From: Gemmatimonadales bacterium | Lineage (GTDB): Bacteria; Krumholzibacteriota; Krumholzibacteriia; LZORAL124-64-63 | Direction of reading: 5' to 3' | NCBI GenBank assembly: GCA_019038745.1 | Contig: JAHOYV010000008.1 | Span: 1 to 58,376 of the forward strand | DNA length: 58,376 bases | Shown: positions 19,893-29,008 of the stretch, in pieces | Layout of the letters: the number at the start of each line of letters is the position of its first letter | Position numbering within the stretch: the stretch's first letter is position 1 | Translations under genes and position numbers: made by a program | The notes under the pieces: model-generated | What the model was told of the DNA's origin: nothing | Seen by the model: only the letters and a program-made list of their open reading frames with translations | Databases searched by the model: none

Positions 19893-21173
19893 TCATTCCA
19901 CGCCGTAGCAAATCAGCTCGTGTACGGTTTCGGCGGCTCCTTGGGATTCGCTGGTCGTGGAATCCACTTCCCTACGATAGGCATCCATGGCACCGAGGAC
20001 CACCATCACCTTCCGGCCCGGCAGGAAATGAATCCCATCGTACATTGGATTGCCCGGGCAAACCAGCTTACGCTGCGAAACAAATTTTCCCTCGGGACTC
20101 AGGACATCCACGACCGTCAGTACGCCCGCATCGGGACTGGCGTCTCCCTCGCTGGTCCGCACCCAGAGATGGCCCTCGGGATTTGACCATAGATCCAGGA
20201 TGTCCGGCTCAGTGTCCTCGATCGTCACTCCCCGCAACTCCCGACCATAGTGGGAACCGATTGCCTCGGTGGTCAAGCGGGCCTGTTCCTTCTGCTCCGC
20301 GTTGCGTACGACGCTCCGGTAGGGACGCCTGATTATGCGCTCCACCGATCCGTCGGACCGGCAGATATTGATTTCATACTTGTTGCGCTCGGGGGCGAAA
20401 CAAACTCTTCCGTCCGCCAGAACGCAGAAACGGCGCCAGGGGAAATCATACTTCAGTTCGTCGAATTCGAAGTGTGCTGCATTGAATTCGGATTGTTTGC
20501 CGAAGAACTCCATGCCTGGAATTCCGTCCATTCCGTATCCGCGCAGAAACATGTTCTGTACCAGCATTCCCTGCTCGCTAAAGCTCCACCTCATCCCGGC
20601 CAGGGTCAGTTGTGAATGGCCGGCCCGGCCCTCCATCAACAGGACGAGCCCACCCTCGGGTTCGGCTGGATCGGTTATCCGCAGGATGGGCCCGGGATCA
20701 CCGTTGGCTCTGATCATAGCCAACTTGCCGGGTATAACTTGACCCAGGCCCACGCCCCCATCTCTCATGGGGATCATACAATTGGAGTTGGACACTTCGC
20801 CTGGTCCTTCACCACGGGCTCCGAGGGTACCCAAGTATTCCCCGTTCGCGGCGAACACGAAGATTTGAACCAGCTGCACATCCAGCGCGTAGATCTTGCC
20901 GTTCGGACCTCCGACAACCTGAAGGATATTGCCGAAAAACACCTCATCGTCATCACCTCCGGCCCGCCAGAGCTCCTTGAGCCGGATCGTCTGGGTCCCC
21001 AACTCGGGTTCCGGGCCTGCGTTCACGATTTGGACTTGAACCGCAGTTTGATCCGCGGCGATTGCTGGACCCAAAGTCGGTTCCAATGTCATCAGCATGA
21101 AGGAAACCAGCAGGGGAATACCAATGGAAGCGGAAGCGAAAACTCGGGCAAGGTTGTTGAGATTGTTTCTCAT
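19893..21173 (-). CDS. Exported six-bladed beta-propeller protein
   Basis: 426 aa from ATG 21173, with GGAGG 9 nt upstream. The N-terminal signal (about 1-38, hydrophobic ASIGIPLLVSFMLM, then PAIAADQ) predicts export. Repeated blade-like segments such as NGKIYALDVQLVQIFVFAANGEYLGTLG, DGRVCFAPE and EGHLWVRT resemble 6-bladed/NHL-type propellers common in exported proteins of FCB bacteria. No catalytic motif is seen. Function unknown; such folds usually bind ligands or proteins. Second in the three-gene minus-strand group. Confidence 0.75.
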   Translation of the reverse strand: MRNNLNNLARVFASASIGIPLLVSFMLMTLEPTLGPAIAADQTAVQVQIVNAGPEPELGTQTIRLKELWRAGGDDDEVFFGNILQVVGGPNGKIYALDVQLVQIFVFAANGEYLGTLGARGEGPGEVSNSNCMIPMRDGGVGLGQVIPGKLAMIRANGDPGPILRITDPAEPEGGLVLLMEGRAGHSQLTLAGMRWSFSEQGMLVQNMFLRGYGMDGIPGMEFFGKQSEFNAAHFEFDELKYDFPWRRFCVLADGRVCFAPERNKYEINICRSDGSVERIIRRPYRSVVRNAEQKEQARLTTEAIGSHYGRELRGVTIEDTEPDILDLWSNPEGHLWVRTSEGDASPDAGVLTVVDVLSPEGKFVSQRKLVCPGNPMYDGIHFLPGRKVMVVLGAMDAYRREVDSTTSESQGAAETVHELICYGVE

Positions 21174-21275
21174 TTTGAATGACCTCCAAATATTATTGGA
21201 TAAGGGCCCCTTTTCGGTTTGCCGCCAAAGGGGCCCTGGGAGGGTTCGATTATTGCCGGAATCAATCACCGAGCT

Positions 21276-22361
21276 CTACTGCTGCCTGATCGTAACCGAC
21301 CCACTCCCGGTATCCAGCCTTACCCTGGCCTCGCCATCGCCAACGGTCATTTCCAGGCGGTCCCGATCCTTCTTCCGAACCCGCGCATCCTTGACGTGGT
21401 TATGGATGCCCCCGCTACCGGTGTCGGCCACGATGCGGGCCGAAGCGTCACTGGGGAGAACCAATTCCACGCTGCCGCTGCCCGTATCGACGAGGAAATG
21501 ACCGGATCCCATACGATCCAGCTCCAGGACTACGGACCCGCTGCCCGTATCGATCTTGGCCTCGTCCGATTCGATCCGGCGAGCCTTGACGCCACCGCTG
21601 CCCGTGTCGATGTTCAGATCCCCCTTCACCCCGTTGACGGTTACTCGGCCACTGCCCGTATCGACCAGTAAATCGCCCTGAACATCGCTTACGGTCACTC
21701 GGCCGCTGCCCGTGTCAATCAACAAATTGCCCCGGATCCCTTCGGCATCGACTGAACCACTGCTGGTGTCCAGAACCAGATCTCCGTCTACGTTCTCGGC
21801 GTGTACCTTACCCACGCCGTTCCTCATCGTCAGGGTTCCCCCATCCGGAACTTGGATCTTGATGTCGGCCCAGACCTCAAGGCCGGACCCTCGGCCGGAA
21901 ACCTTGATCCGATCGCCGAATGCGCCGGAGAAAACCTTTTTCAACCAGGATCCGCCCGAATCTCTCTCGGTATCGAACGCGAAAGTTGTGCTTGAGCTAC
22001 TACCCAGGGGCGGATAAATATACTTCCGGTGTTTGTCGGTGGGATATTGCACAGCCAGACTTGTCTTGCGACCTTTCTCGACGGCGAATTTCACTAATCC
22101 CTCTTCGGCGTCCTCACCCCTAATTTCGATTTCAACGATGAATTCTTTGCTCGAACCACCGGTCACCTCGATCGCCCCGATCAGGTTGGCCAGAGCCAGT
22201 TCATCGGTCTCGAACTGGAAATCGCGCTGGAATTCGCCCGCAAAGGCTGAACCCGTCGATGAGGCGACCAGCAAAAACCCCAACAGCAAAGCCGCCTGGA
22301 TATTGGCCTGGAATCGGCTCGCTGATGCCTTCTTGGGGAAAGTCATCTTCCTGGTCAACAT
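21276..22361 (-). CDS. Exported DUF4097-like beta-helix repeat protein
   Basis: 361 aa from ATG 22361 (AGGAGG upstream). A signal peptide ends near GSAFAG. The C-terminal two thirds consist of about eight DTGSG- or DTSSG-centred repeats (e.g. LLVDTGSGRVTV, LNIDTGSGGVKA) with a period of about 19 residues, as expected for a right-handed beta-helix of the DUF4097/adhesin-like type. The repeats are visible in the DNA as recurring ctgcccgtatcga at about 57-60 bp spacing. First gene of the minus-strand trio, divergent from hemC. Function unknown; probably envelope-associated. Confidence 0.82.
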   Translation of the reverse strand: MLTRKMTFPKKASASRFQANIQAALLLGFLLVASSTGSAFAGEFQRDFQFETDELALANLIGAIEVTGGSSKEFIVEIEIRGEDAEEGLVKFAVEKGRKTSLAVQYPTDKHRKYIYPPLGSSSSTTFAFDTERDSGGSWLKKVFSGAFGDRIKVSGRGSGLEVWADIKIQVPDGGTLTMRNGVGKVHAENVDGDLVLDTSSGSVDAEGIRGNLLIDTGSGRVTVSDVQGDLLVDTGSGRVTVNGVKGDLNIDTGSGGVKARRIESDEAKIDTGSGSVVLELDRMGSGHFLVDTGSGSVELVLPSDASARIVADTGSGGIHNHVKDARVRKKDRDRLEMTVGDGEARVRLDTGSGSVTIRQQ

Positions 22362-22515
22362 TTGAATCCTCCTCATAAACGGGAAATCATGTCAAAAAAC
22401 TGGTGTTTGAGCGTCGGGAACCAGCTTCCTGTAGACGTTTAACCGACTACAAAGGTTGCATTGGATAAAACACCGAAATCATTACCGGGAAACCACTTTC
22501 CATGATGACAACCCC

Positions 22516-22547
22516 GTGACAACATTGATCTTGCGGAGATATATAAT
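22516..22547 (+). promoter_or_regulatory. Possible hem operon promoter
   Basis: GTGACA (22516-22521) and GATATA (22538-22543) with a 16-bp spacer, overlapping TATAAT (22542-22547). It lies 55-86 bp upstream of hemC, the only sizeable gap before the ten-gene operon. Weak match, assigned mainly by position. Confidence 0.35.
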
Positions 22548-22601
22548 ATTTCCTACAATGGTCCCAGTAATTATCCAGGTTTTATATATTGGAGGATTGC
22601 A

Positions 22602-23555
22602 GTGACAAACCCGACCCCAGCCGGCCCTGAAAAAAGGGCTCTCCGTATTGGTACGCGAGGCAGTGAACTGGCTCTGTGGCAGGCTCATACTGTTCAACGA
22701 CTGCTGAAAGAGCAGGGAATTGGCACCGAGATCGAGATCATCAAGACCCGAGGTGACCGTATCGACGACGTTCCTTTCTCCAAGCTGGAAGGGAAAGGGT
22801 TCTTCACCAAGGAACTGGAGGACGCCCAGCTCGAGGGTCGGGTGGATTTCGCTGTGCATTCACTGAAGGATCTGACCACCGAAGAACCTCCTGGATTGAC
22901 CTTGGCGGCCATGATCGGCCGGGAGGATCCTCGCGAGATTCTACTGGCCCGACCAGGGGCCATCGACGAGGAAAAACTTAAGGCCGGAGAAATCCTGCCT
23001 TTGATCCAGGGAGCGAACCTCGGCACCAGCGCCGCCCGGCGCCAGGCCCAGGCACACTTGCTGAGGCCGGACTTGGAGATCCTCGACCTGCGCGGCAACG
23101 TACCCACTCGGGTGCAAAAGCTGCGTGACGGAAAATATGACGCCATCCTGCTGGCTCGCGCCGGAATCCTGCGACTGGAATTGAAACTGGACGACTTGGC
23201 GGCCATCCCCCTTGACGTGGACCGTTTCGTGCCTCCACCGGCCCAGGGCATGTTGGGCATTCAATGCCGCGATGAAGCGATCCTGGTCAAAACACTGCAG
23301 AGTTTGCACTGTCCGGTCGACGGCTCAGCGGTCGGAGCCGAGCGACTGTTACTGCAGCGCTTGGATGGAGGGTGCCAGCTACCGTTCGGCGTGAATATCC
23401 GCTCCCGGGACAACGACTGGAAACTGGAGCTGTTCCTGGCCGAAAATTCAGAGGGTGGCTCGGCCCTGCGCCTTTGTTTAACGGGGGATTCACCCCTCGC
23501 GGTTGCCGAACAGGCCTGGCAGAAGGTTCAGAAACACAAGAGGAGCCTCCGCTGA
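22602..23555 (+). CDS. hemC: Hydroxymethylbilane synthase
   Basis: 317 aa from GTG 22602 (TTGGAGGA upstream). Joins four porphobilinogens into hydroxymethylbilane. Visible are IGTRGSELALWQA, the catalytic D90 in HSLKDLT, the arginine-rich LGTSAARRQAQ and DLRGNV segments, and C258 in RLDGGCQLPFG, which carries the dipyrromethane cofactor. Slightly longer than average. First gene of the heme operon; its TGA overlaps the hemD ATG by one base. Confidence 0.98.
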   Translation: MTNPTPAGPEKRALRIGTRGSELALWQAHTVQRLLKEQGIGTEIEIIKTRGDRIDDVPFSKLEGKGFFTKELEDAQLEGRVDFAVHSLKDLTTEEPPGLTLAAMIGREDPREILLARPGAIDEEKLKAGEILPLIQGANLGTSAARRQAQAHLLRPDLEILDLRGNVPTRVQKLRDGKYDAILLARAGILRLELKLDDLAAIPLDVDRFVPPPAQGMLGIQCRDEAILVKTLQSLHCPVDGSAVGAERLLLQRLDGGCQLPFGVNIRSRDNDWKLELFLAENSEGGSALRLCLTGDSPLAVAEQAWQKVQKHKRSLR

Positions 23556-24316
23556 TGGCGGCTATTTCCCGCATCGTGCTGACTCGTCAACAGGAGAGCA
23601 ACCAGGCCTGGATCAAGCGGCTGGAAGCCGACGGTTTCCGGGTGCTGGACCTGCCCTTGCTGTATTTCGAACCAGTGCCGGCTCCTGATGATTTCGGGAT
23701 TGAGAAATTCGACTGGATCGTTTTCACCTCGCCCCAGGGAGTGCGGTCTTTCGCTAAATCGGGCTTACAGCCGAAGTCGACGCGAATCGCCACCCTTGGC
23801 GCCGGCACGAGAACGGTTCTGGCTGAATTCGGCTGGAGTGACGATCTGGGTGCCGATTGCCTGGATGGAGTCGAGCTGGCCGGAGTCTTCGCCGACCAGG
23901 TGAAAACGCCGGGACAAGTATTGTTGCCTGGCCCCAAATTCAGAATGGCTGATCCTCGGGAAAGCCTGGAGAAATCCGGCTTCACGGTGACCGAGTTACC
24001 CCTTTACGAAACGTTGCCAATTGCCCCGAGCTCGCTGCCGGTTGCGATTTTCTCCCCGGATGATGTCGTGTTTTTCTGTAGTCCGTCTACCGTTCGGGCC
24101 TTCACCGCCGCCTGGTTGGAACGCCCATTATGTGTCGCCATCGGGGAAACTACTGCGGTTGCCGCGAGGAAGTTCGGCTTCAGGACCGTTGTGGCGGCTA
24201 CTCCGGACCTTGAAGCCATGGTTAAAGCAATGGTTGAAGCAAAGAGCCAAGTGAGCATCCAGGCCCCAAGCCCGGATCCCCTTTCCGAACCCGAAAAACC
24301 GGAGACCGAATCATGA
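23555..24316 (+). CDS. hemD: Uroporphyrinogen-III synthase
   Basis: 253 aa from ATG 23555. Cyclises and inverts ring D of hydroxymethylbilane to give uroporphyrinogen III. The family is poorly conserved; recognisable parts are VLTRQQ near the start, the ...DWIVFTSPQGVRSF segment, the PLYET linker and the DDVVFFCSPSTVRAF segment, matching the two-domain fold. The C-terminus has a Pro/Glu-rich extension (APSPDPLSEPEKPETES). Position between hemC and hemB supports it. Its end overlaps hemB by 4 nt (ATGA). Confidence 0.92.
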   Translation: MAAISRIVLTRQQESNQAWIKRLEADGFRVLDLPLLYFEPVPAPDDFGIEKFDWIVFTSPQGVRSFAKSGLQPKSTRIATLGAGTRTVLAEFGWSDDLGADCLDGVELAGVFADQVKTPGQVLLPGPKFRMADPRESLEKSGFTVTELPLYETLPIAPSSLPVAIFSPDDVVFFCSPSTVRAFTAAWLERPLCVAIGETTAVAARKFGFRTVVAATPDLEAMVKAMVEAKSQVSIQAPSPDPLSEPEKPETES

Positions 24317-25284
24317 ACCTGCTGGATCGTCCGCGCCGCCTGCGCGCCACCCCCGTGCTGAGGGAAATGATGGCCGAGACCAACGTCTCCGCCCGCCACC
24401 TGATCACTCCCCACTTCGTGGTGGAGGGTAAGGGAATCAAGGAAGAAATCGGCAGCATGCCCGGCGTTTTCCACGTCTCGACCGATGAACTGATCAAGGA
24501 AGTGGAGGCCGACCTGGAGCTGGGCCTGAAGTCGCACCTTCTGTTCGGCATCCCGAACGACAAGAGTCCCCACGGAGATTCCGCCCTGGACGATAACGGC
24601 GTAGTGCAGCAATCCCTGCGCGCGTTGAAAGGGCAGTTCGGCACCGATATTATCTCGATCACCGACGTCTGCCTCTGCGCCTACACCAGCCACGGACACT
24701 GTGGTTTCCTGGAAGACGGCAAAGTGGTCAACGATCCCAGCGTGGAGCAGTTGGCCAGGATGGCCCTCAGCCACGCCCAGGCCGGCTGCGACATCGTCAG
24801 CCCCAGCGACATGATGGACGGCCGGGTGGGCGGCATCCGCGAGTTGCTGGATGAAAACGGTTTCACGGACACCGTGATTCTGGCCTACAGCGCCAAGTAT
24901 GCCAGCGCCTATTACGGTCCGTTCCGCGACGCATGCGACAGCGCCCCCCAGGGTGACCGCAAGACCTACCAGATGGATCCACGCAATGGCCGCGAGGCCG
25001 TGTTGGAAACCTTCCTCGACCTGCAGGAAGGTGCGGACATGGTCATGGTAAAGCCGGCGCTGGCTTACCTGGACATCATCCGCCGGGTGCGGGAAGAAGT
25101 GCTTTCACCGGTTGTCTGCTACAACGTCTCGGGCGAGTACTCGTTGGTGAAAAACGCGGCGAAGGCCGGCCTTGTGGACGAAGCCGCCATCGTGCGGGAG
25201 AACCTCCTGGCCTTCCGGCGCGCCGGCAGCGACCTGATCATCACCTACCATGGAAGAGACGCTTTGAAGGAAGGGTGGATCTAG
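24313..25284 (+). CDS. hemB: Porphobilinogen synthase, zinc type
   Basis: 323 aa. Condenses two 5-aminolevulinates into porphobilinogen. Schiff-base lysines K195 (AYSAKYASAYYGPFRDA) and K247 (MVMVKPALAYLDI) are present. DVCLCAYTSHGHCG carries C120, C122 and C130, the three-cysteine catalytic zinc site, so this is the Zn-dependent class rather than the Asp-rich Mg class. Fourth-base overlap with hemD and a 1-nt gap to hemL. Confidence 0.98.
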   Translation: MNLLDRPRRLRATPVLREMMAETNVSARHLITPHFVVEGKGIKEEIGSMPGVFHVSTDELIKEVEADLELGLKSHLLFGIPNDKSPHGDSALDDNGVVQQSLRALKGQFGTDIISITDVCLCAYTSHGHCGFLEDGKVVNDPSVEQLARMALSHAQAGCDIVSPSDMMDGRVGGIRELLDENGFTDTVILAYSAKYASAYYGPFRDACDSAPQGDRKTYQMDPRNGREAVLETFLDLQEGADMVMVKPALAYLDIIRRVREEVLSPVVCYNVSGEYSLVKNAAKAGLVDEAAIVRENLLAFRRAGSDLIITYHGRDALKEGWI

Positions 25285-25285
25285 G

Positions 25286-26593
25286 ATGGGCAATTCCGGA
25301 AGCAACTCAAAATGGTGGGAACGAGCGCAGAAGGTACTACCCGGGGGTGTCAACTCTCCCGTTCGTTCGTTCAACTCCGTGCCCGGCAATCCTGTTTTCT
25401 TCCAATCGGCCAAGGGTAGCCGGTTCACTGACGAGGAAGGAAAATGCTACATCGACTGGTGCCAAAGCTGGGGACCGATGATCCTGGGTCACGCTGATCC
25501 CGAGGTACAGGCGGCCGCAATGGAAGCGATGGAGGAAGGAACCAGCTTCGGCGCTCCCAGCCGCCGCGAGGTGTTGCTGGCCGAGGCCTTCCTGAACCGG
25601 ATGCCCCATTTCGAGCAGGTGCGTTTCGTCTCCAGCGGCACAGAAGCCGTGATGAGTGCGATCCGCCTGGCCCGCGGCTTCACCGGCCGCGACCTGATCC
25701 TGAAGTTCACCGGTTGTTACCACGGCCACGCCGATCACCTGCTTGTCGATGCGGGCAGCGGCCTGGCCACCTTCGGCACGCCCAGCTCAGGCGGAGTGCC
25801 CAAGGGCTTCACCGACAGCACGGCCGTGCTTCCCCTGGACGACATTGAAGCTCTCGAGGCTTTCTTCACCGAGCACGGGAACAAGCTGGCCGCCCTGATC
25901 ATCGAACCCTTCCCGGCCAACGCGGGTCTGTTGATCCAACGCCCGGAATTCCTGCAGAAGTGCCGCGAACTGACCACGAAGCACGGCGCCCTGCTGGTCT
26001 TCGACGAGGTTATCACAGGCTTCCGGGTGGGGCCCGCCGGGGCCGCTCCCTTGCTGGGTATCACTCCGGACCTGGGAACCTACGGCAAGATCATCGGCGG
26101 TGGATTTCCCGTCGGCGCCTACGCCGCCACGCGCGAGATCATGGGCCACATATCACCCCTGGGCGCTGTCTACCAGGCCGGTACCCTGAGCGGCAACCCG
26201 GTCGCTATGGCCGCGGGACTGGCCACGCTGGAAAAGACGGGCCGCCCCGGGTTCTACGAGGACCTTGAGCGAAAGGGCGCCAAGCTGGAAGCGGGATTAC
26301 GCGCAGCCACGGCCGATACCGGTATCACCGCGGACATCGCCCGCCAAGGATCACTGTTCTGGAACGTGTTCCAGGCCGAGGCACCACGCTCCTTCGAGAA
26401 GGTTGACGGATCGAGGATGAAGATCTACGGACGAATGCACCGGGATCTGATCGATCGCGGAGTGTACCTGGCCCCTTCGGGCTGGGAAGTGGGCTTCGTC
26501 AGCGCCGCGCACACGGACCATGACATCGAGGCCACCGTGGCGGCAGTGGCTGAAACATTCAAATCCTGGAGCAGCGACGCATGTCAGACCTGA
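25286..26593 (+). CDS. hemL: Glutamate-1-semialdehyde 2,1-aminomutase
   Basis: 435 aa. PLP enzyme turning glutamate-1-semialdehyde into 5-aminolevulinate, second step of the C5 route after HemA. PLP lysine K268 in TYGKIIGGGFPVGAYA; other signatures are RFVSSGTEAVMSAIRLAR and FDEVITGFRV. Together with hemA at the operon's end, it shows the tRNA-dependent C5 pathway is used and not ALA synthase. Overlaps hemE by 13 nt. Confidence 0.98.
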   Translation: MGNSGSNSKWWERAQKVLPGGVNSPVRSFNSVPGNPVFFQSAKGSRFTDEEGKCYIDWCQSWGPMILGHADPEVQAAAMEAMEEGTSFGAPSRREVLLAEAFLNRMPHFEQVRFVSSGTEAVMSAIRLARGFTGRDLILKFTGCYHGHADHLLVDAGSGLATFGTPSSGGVPKGFTDSTAVLPLDDIEALEAFFTEHGNKLAALIIEPFPANAGLLIQRPEFLQKCRELTTKHGALLVFDEVITGFRVGPAGAAPLLGITPDLGTYGKIIGGGFPVGAYAATREIMGHISPLGAVYQAGTLSGNPVAMAAGLATLEKTGRPGFYEDLERKGAKLEAGLRAATADTGITADIARQGSLFWNVFQAEAPRSFEKVDGSRMKIYGRMHRDLIDRGVYLAPSGWEVGFVSAAHTDHDIEATVAAVAETFKSWSSDACQT

Positions 26594-27618
26594 AAAACAG
26601 CATTTTCCTGAAGAATCTTCGCGGCGAATCCTGCGACCGCACTCCCATCTGGGTGATGCGACAGGCCGGTCGCTACCTGCCGGAGTACATGAAGGTGCGC
26701 GAAGAATACTCGTTCAACGAGTTGTGCCGTACCCCCGAAGCCGCCTGTGAAGTAACCCTGCAGCCGATCCGACGCTTCGGCTTCGACGCGGCCATCATGT
26801 TCAGCGACATCCTGACCCCGTTGGCCCCGATGGGCGCCCGCTTCAGTTTCGCCGGTGGCGGACCCAAGCTGGAAAGCCCTATCCGCAGTGAAGCCGATAT
26901 CGACGCGCTACAAACCTACGACGCTGCCGAAGGCACCCACTTCGTGGCCGAGGCCATCAAACTGATGAAGGAAGGTCTGGGGAACAAGACGCCCCTGATC
27001 GGCTTCGCGGGCTCGCCCTTCACCTTGGCCACCTACCTGATCGAGGGCGGCGGATCGAAGAACTACCAGTACCTGAAGACACTGCTCTATGGGCGACCCG
27101 AACTGCTGGATCGGCTGATGACCAAGCTGACCGACCAAACAATCGCCTACCTGGGTATGCAGGTCGAAGCGGGAGTCGACGCGGTGCAACTCTTCGATAC
27201 CTGGGGCGGCATCCTGCACCCGGCCGATTACGCCAGAGTGGTTCTGCCCTGCGTGAAGCGCATCCTGGATTCGCTGAAGGACAGCGGCGTGCCCCGCATC
27301 TATTTCCTCAAAGGCAGCATGCCTTATCTGGATCTCGTTACGACCCTGGACGTCGAGGCCCTGGGTATGGACTGGACCATGGACATGACCAAAACACTGC
27401 CGCTCATGAAAGGCTTCGCGGTGCAGGGCAACCTGGATCCGATGGCCCTTTACGGATCGCAGGATCAGATCCGAAACCGGGCGCTGGAGATTTGCGCAGC
27501 CGGCAGCAAGGCCAAGGGTCACATTTTCAACCTGGGGCACGGCATCACTCCGCAGACCCCGATTCCAAACGTCGAAGTGCTGGTCGAGACCGTCCAGGGC
27601 TACCGCAGGGAGATCTGA
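26581..27618 (+). CDS. hemE: Uroporphyrinogen decarboxylase
   Basis: 345 aa. Decarboxylates the four acetates of uroporphyrinogen III to yield coproporphyrinogen III without a cofactor. The N-terminal signature WVMRQAGRYLPEY and the conserved FSDILTPL, GFAGSPFTLATYLIEGG and FDTWGG motifs are intact. Starts inside the end of hemL and stops 1 nt before hemN, consistent with tight coupling. Confidence 0.98.
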   Translation: MSDLKNSIFLKNLRGESCDRTPIWVMRQAGRYLPEYMKVREEYSFNELCRTPEAACEVTLQPIRRFGFDAAIMFSDILTPLAPMGARFSFAGGGPKLESPIRSEADIDALQTYDAAEGTHFVAEAIKLMKEGLGNKTPLIGFAGSPFTLATYLIEGGGSKNYQYLKTLLYGRPELLDRLMTKLTDQTIAYLGMQVEAGVDAVQLFDTWGGILHPADYARVVLPCVKRILDSLKDSGVPRIYFLKGSMPYLDLVTTLDVEALGMDWTMDMTKTLPLMKGFAVQGNLDPMALYGSQDQIRNRALEICAAGSKAKGHIFNLGHGITPQTPIPNVEVLVETVQGYRREI

Positions 27619-27619
27619 G

Positions 27620-29005
27620 ATGACCCCGATCATCGGACCCGAGTTTCCGGAACTAGTTGAGAAATACAACACCGCCGGACCGCGCTACACCAGCTACCCG
27701 ACCGTCCCGGCCTGGAAGCAGGAATTCGGGGAGGCCGAGTACTGCGAGGCGCTGGCTGAACTTTCCCAACGTCCCAGCGACGACCTGGCGATTTATCTGC
27801 ACTTGCCCTTCTGCGCCAAGGCCTGCCACTACTGCGGCTGCAACATGCTCACCTGCCGTGACAAGGACGAGGTCACCCGCTATCTGGACCGCCTGGAACA
27901 GGAGGTGGCCAGCGTTACGGGGCTCATCGGCACGGGTCGCAAAGTAGTGCAGTTTCATTGGGGCGGGGGCACGCCCAACTTCTTGAACAACAACCAGGTG
28001 GAACGGGTGCTGAAGATGTTCCACGCCGCCTTCACCCTGGCTCCGAACGCCGAAGTTTCGCTGGAAGTCGACCCGCGTATCGCGACCGTTGAACAAGTCG
28101 CCTTCCTGCAGGAATCGGGTTTCAACCGCATCAGCCTTGGAGTGCAGGATTTCGACCCGGGCGTGCAGAAGAACATCGGACGGCTTCAGTCACGCGAGAA
28201 AACGCTGGCTATCTACCAGGGTTGCCGGGACGCCGGTTTTGAGGGAGTGAACCTGGATCTGGTCTACGGACTTCCCGGCCAAACCCGCGAGAACTTCGAG
28301 AACACCCTGGAGGGGGTCATCGACCTGGAACCCGATCGCGTGGCTTGTTTCAGCTACGCCCACGTGCCCTGGGTCAGGCCCAACCAGGAAGTCCTCGACA
28401 CCTCGATCATGGCTATGGGCTATGAAAAATTCCAGCTCTTCCAGCTGACCGTGGACAAATTCCAGGAGCGCGGATACGTGTGGATCGGCATCGATCACTT
28501 CGCCAAAAAAGACGACGAGCTTTCGATCGCCCTGGCCGACCGCGCCCTGCATCGCAATTTCATGGGCTACGCCACAAAACCTGCACCCCACATGCTGGCG
28601 TTTGGAATGAGCGGCATCGGGGATGTGTGTGACCGCTTCGTGCAGAACGATGCAACCTACGATGGCTGGACCTCGCGCATGGACGCCGGGGGACTGCCTG
28701 TAGTCAAGGGACACAAGCTGAGCCGTGACGACAAACTGCGTCGGCTGGCCATCCTGAACCTCATGTGCAATCTGGAACTGCCCTGGGAATTGACGCGGGC
28801 CTCCTACGGGAAGCGGGCCGACGATCTCTTTGCCGATAATTTGAAAGCCCTCCCTCCGCTGCTTGAGGACGGCCTGGTCACTCGTGATGATTTCGGACTT
28901 CGCATTACCGGGAAAGGGCGTTACTTCGTGCGCAACGTGGCAATGATCCTGGACGCGTATCTGGGCGACCCGTCGGACAAACCCATCTTCAGCAAGACGG
29001 TCTGA
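27620..29005 (+). CDS. hemN: Oxygen-independent coproporphyrinogen III oxidase
   Basis: 461 aa radical-SAM enzyme forming protoporphyrinogen IX from coproporphyrinogen III without oxygen. C65, C69 and C72 of CAKACHYC ligate the 4Fe-4S cluster, and C74 completes the CxxxCxxCxC pattern of true HemN. Together with the N-terminal GPRYTSYPT this separates it from the heme chaperone HemW. Length and C-terminal domain also fit HemN. No hemF is present in the window. Confidence 0.97.
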   Translation: MTPIIGPEFPELVEKYNTAGPRYTSYPTVPAWKQEFGEAEYCEALAELSQRPSDDLAIYLHLPFCAKACHYCGCNMLTCRDKDEVTRYLDRLEQEVASVTGLIGTGRKVVQFHWGGGTPNFLNNNQVERVLKMFHAAFTLAPNAEVSLEVDPRIATVEQVAFLQESGFNRISLGVQDFDPGVQKNIGRLQSREKTLAIYQGCRDAGFEGVNLDLVYGLPGQTRENFENTLEGVIDLEPDRVACFSYAHVPWVRPNQEVLDTSIMAMGYEKFQLFQLTVDKFQERGYVWIGIDHFAKKDDELSIALADRALHRNFMGYATKPAPHMLAFGMSGIGDVCDRFVQNDATYDGWTSRMDAGGLPVVKGHKLSRDDKLRRLAILNLMCNLELPWELTRASYGKRADDLFADNLKALPPLLEDGLVTRDDFGLRITGKGRYFVRNVAMILDAYLGDPSDKPIFSKTV

Positions 29006-29008
29006 ACG

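Noticed and set aside
21290-21780. Regular DNA repeats resembling a CRISPR-like or minisatellite array
   Set aside because: They lie in frame within a coding gene and encode DTGSG beta-helix turns.
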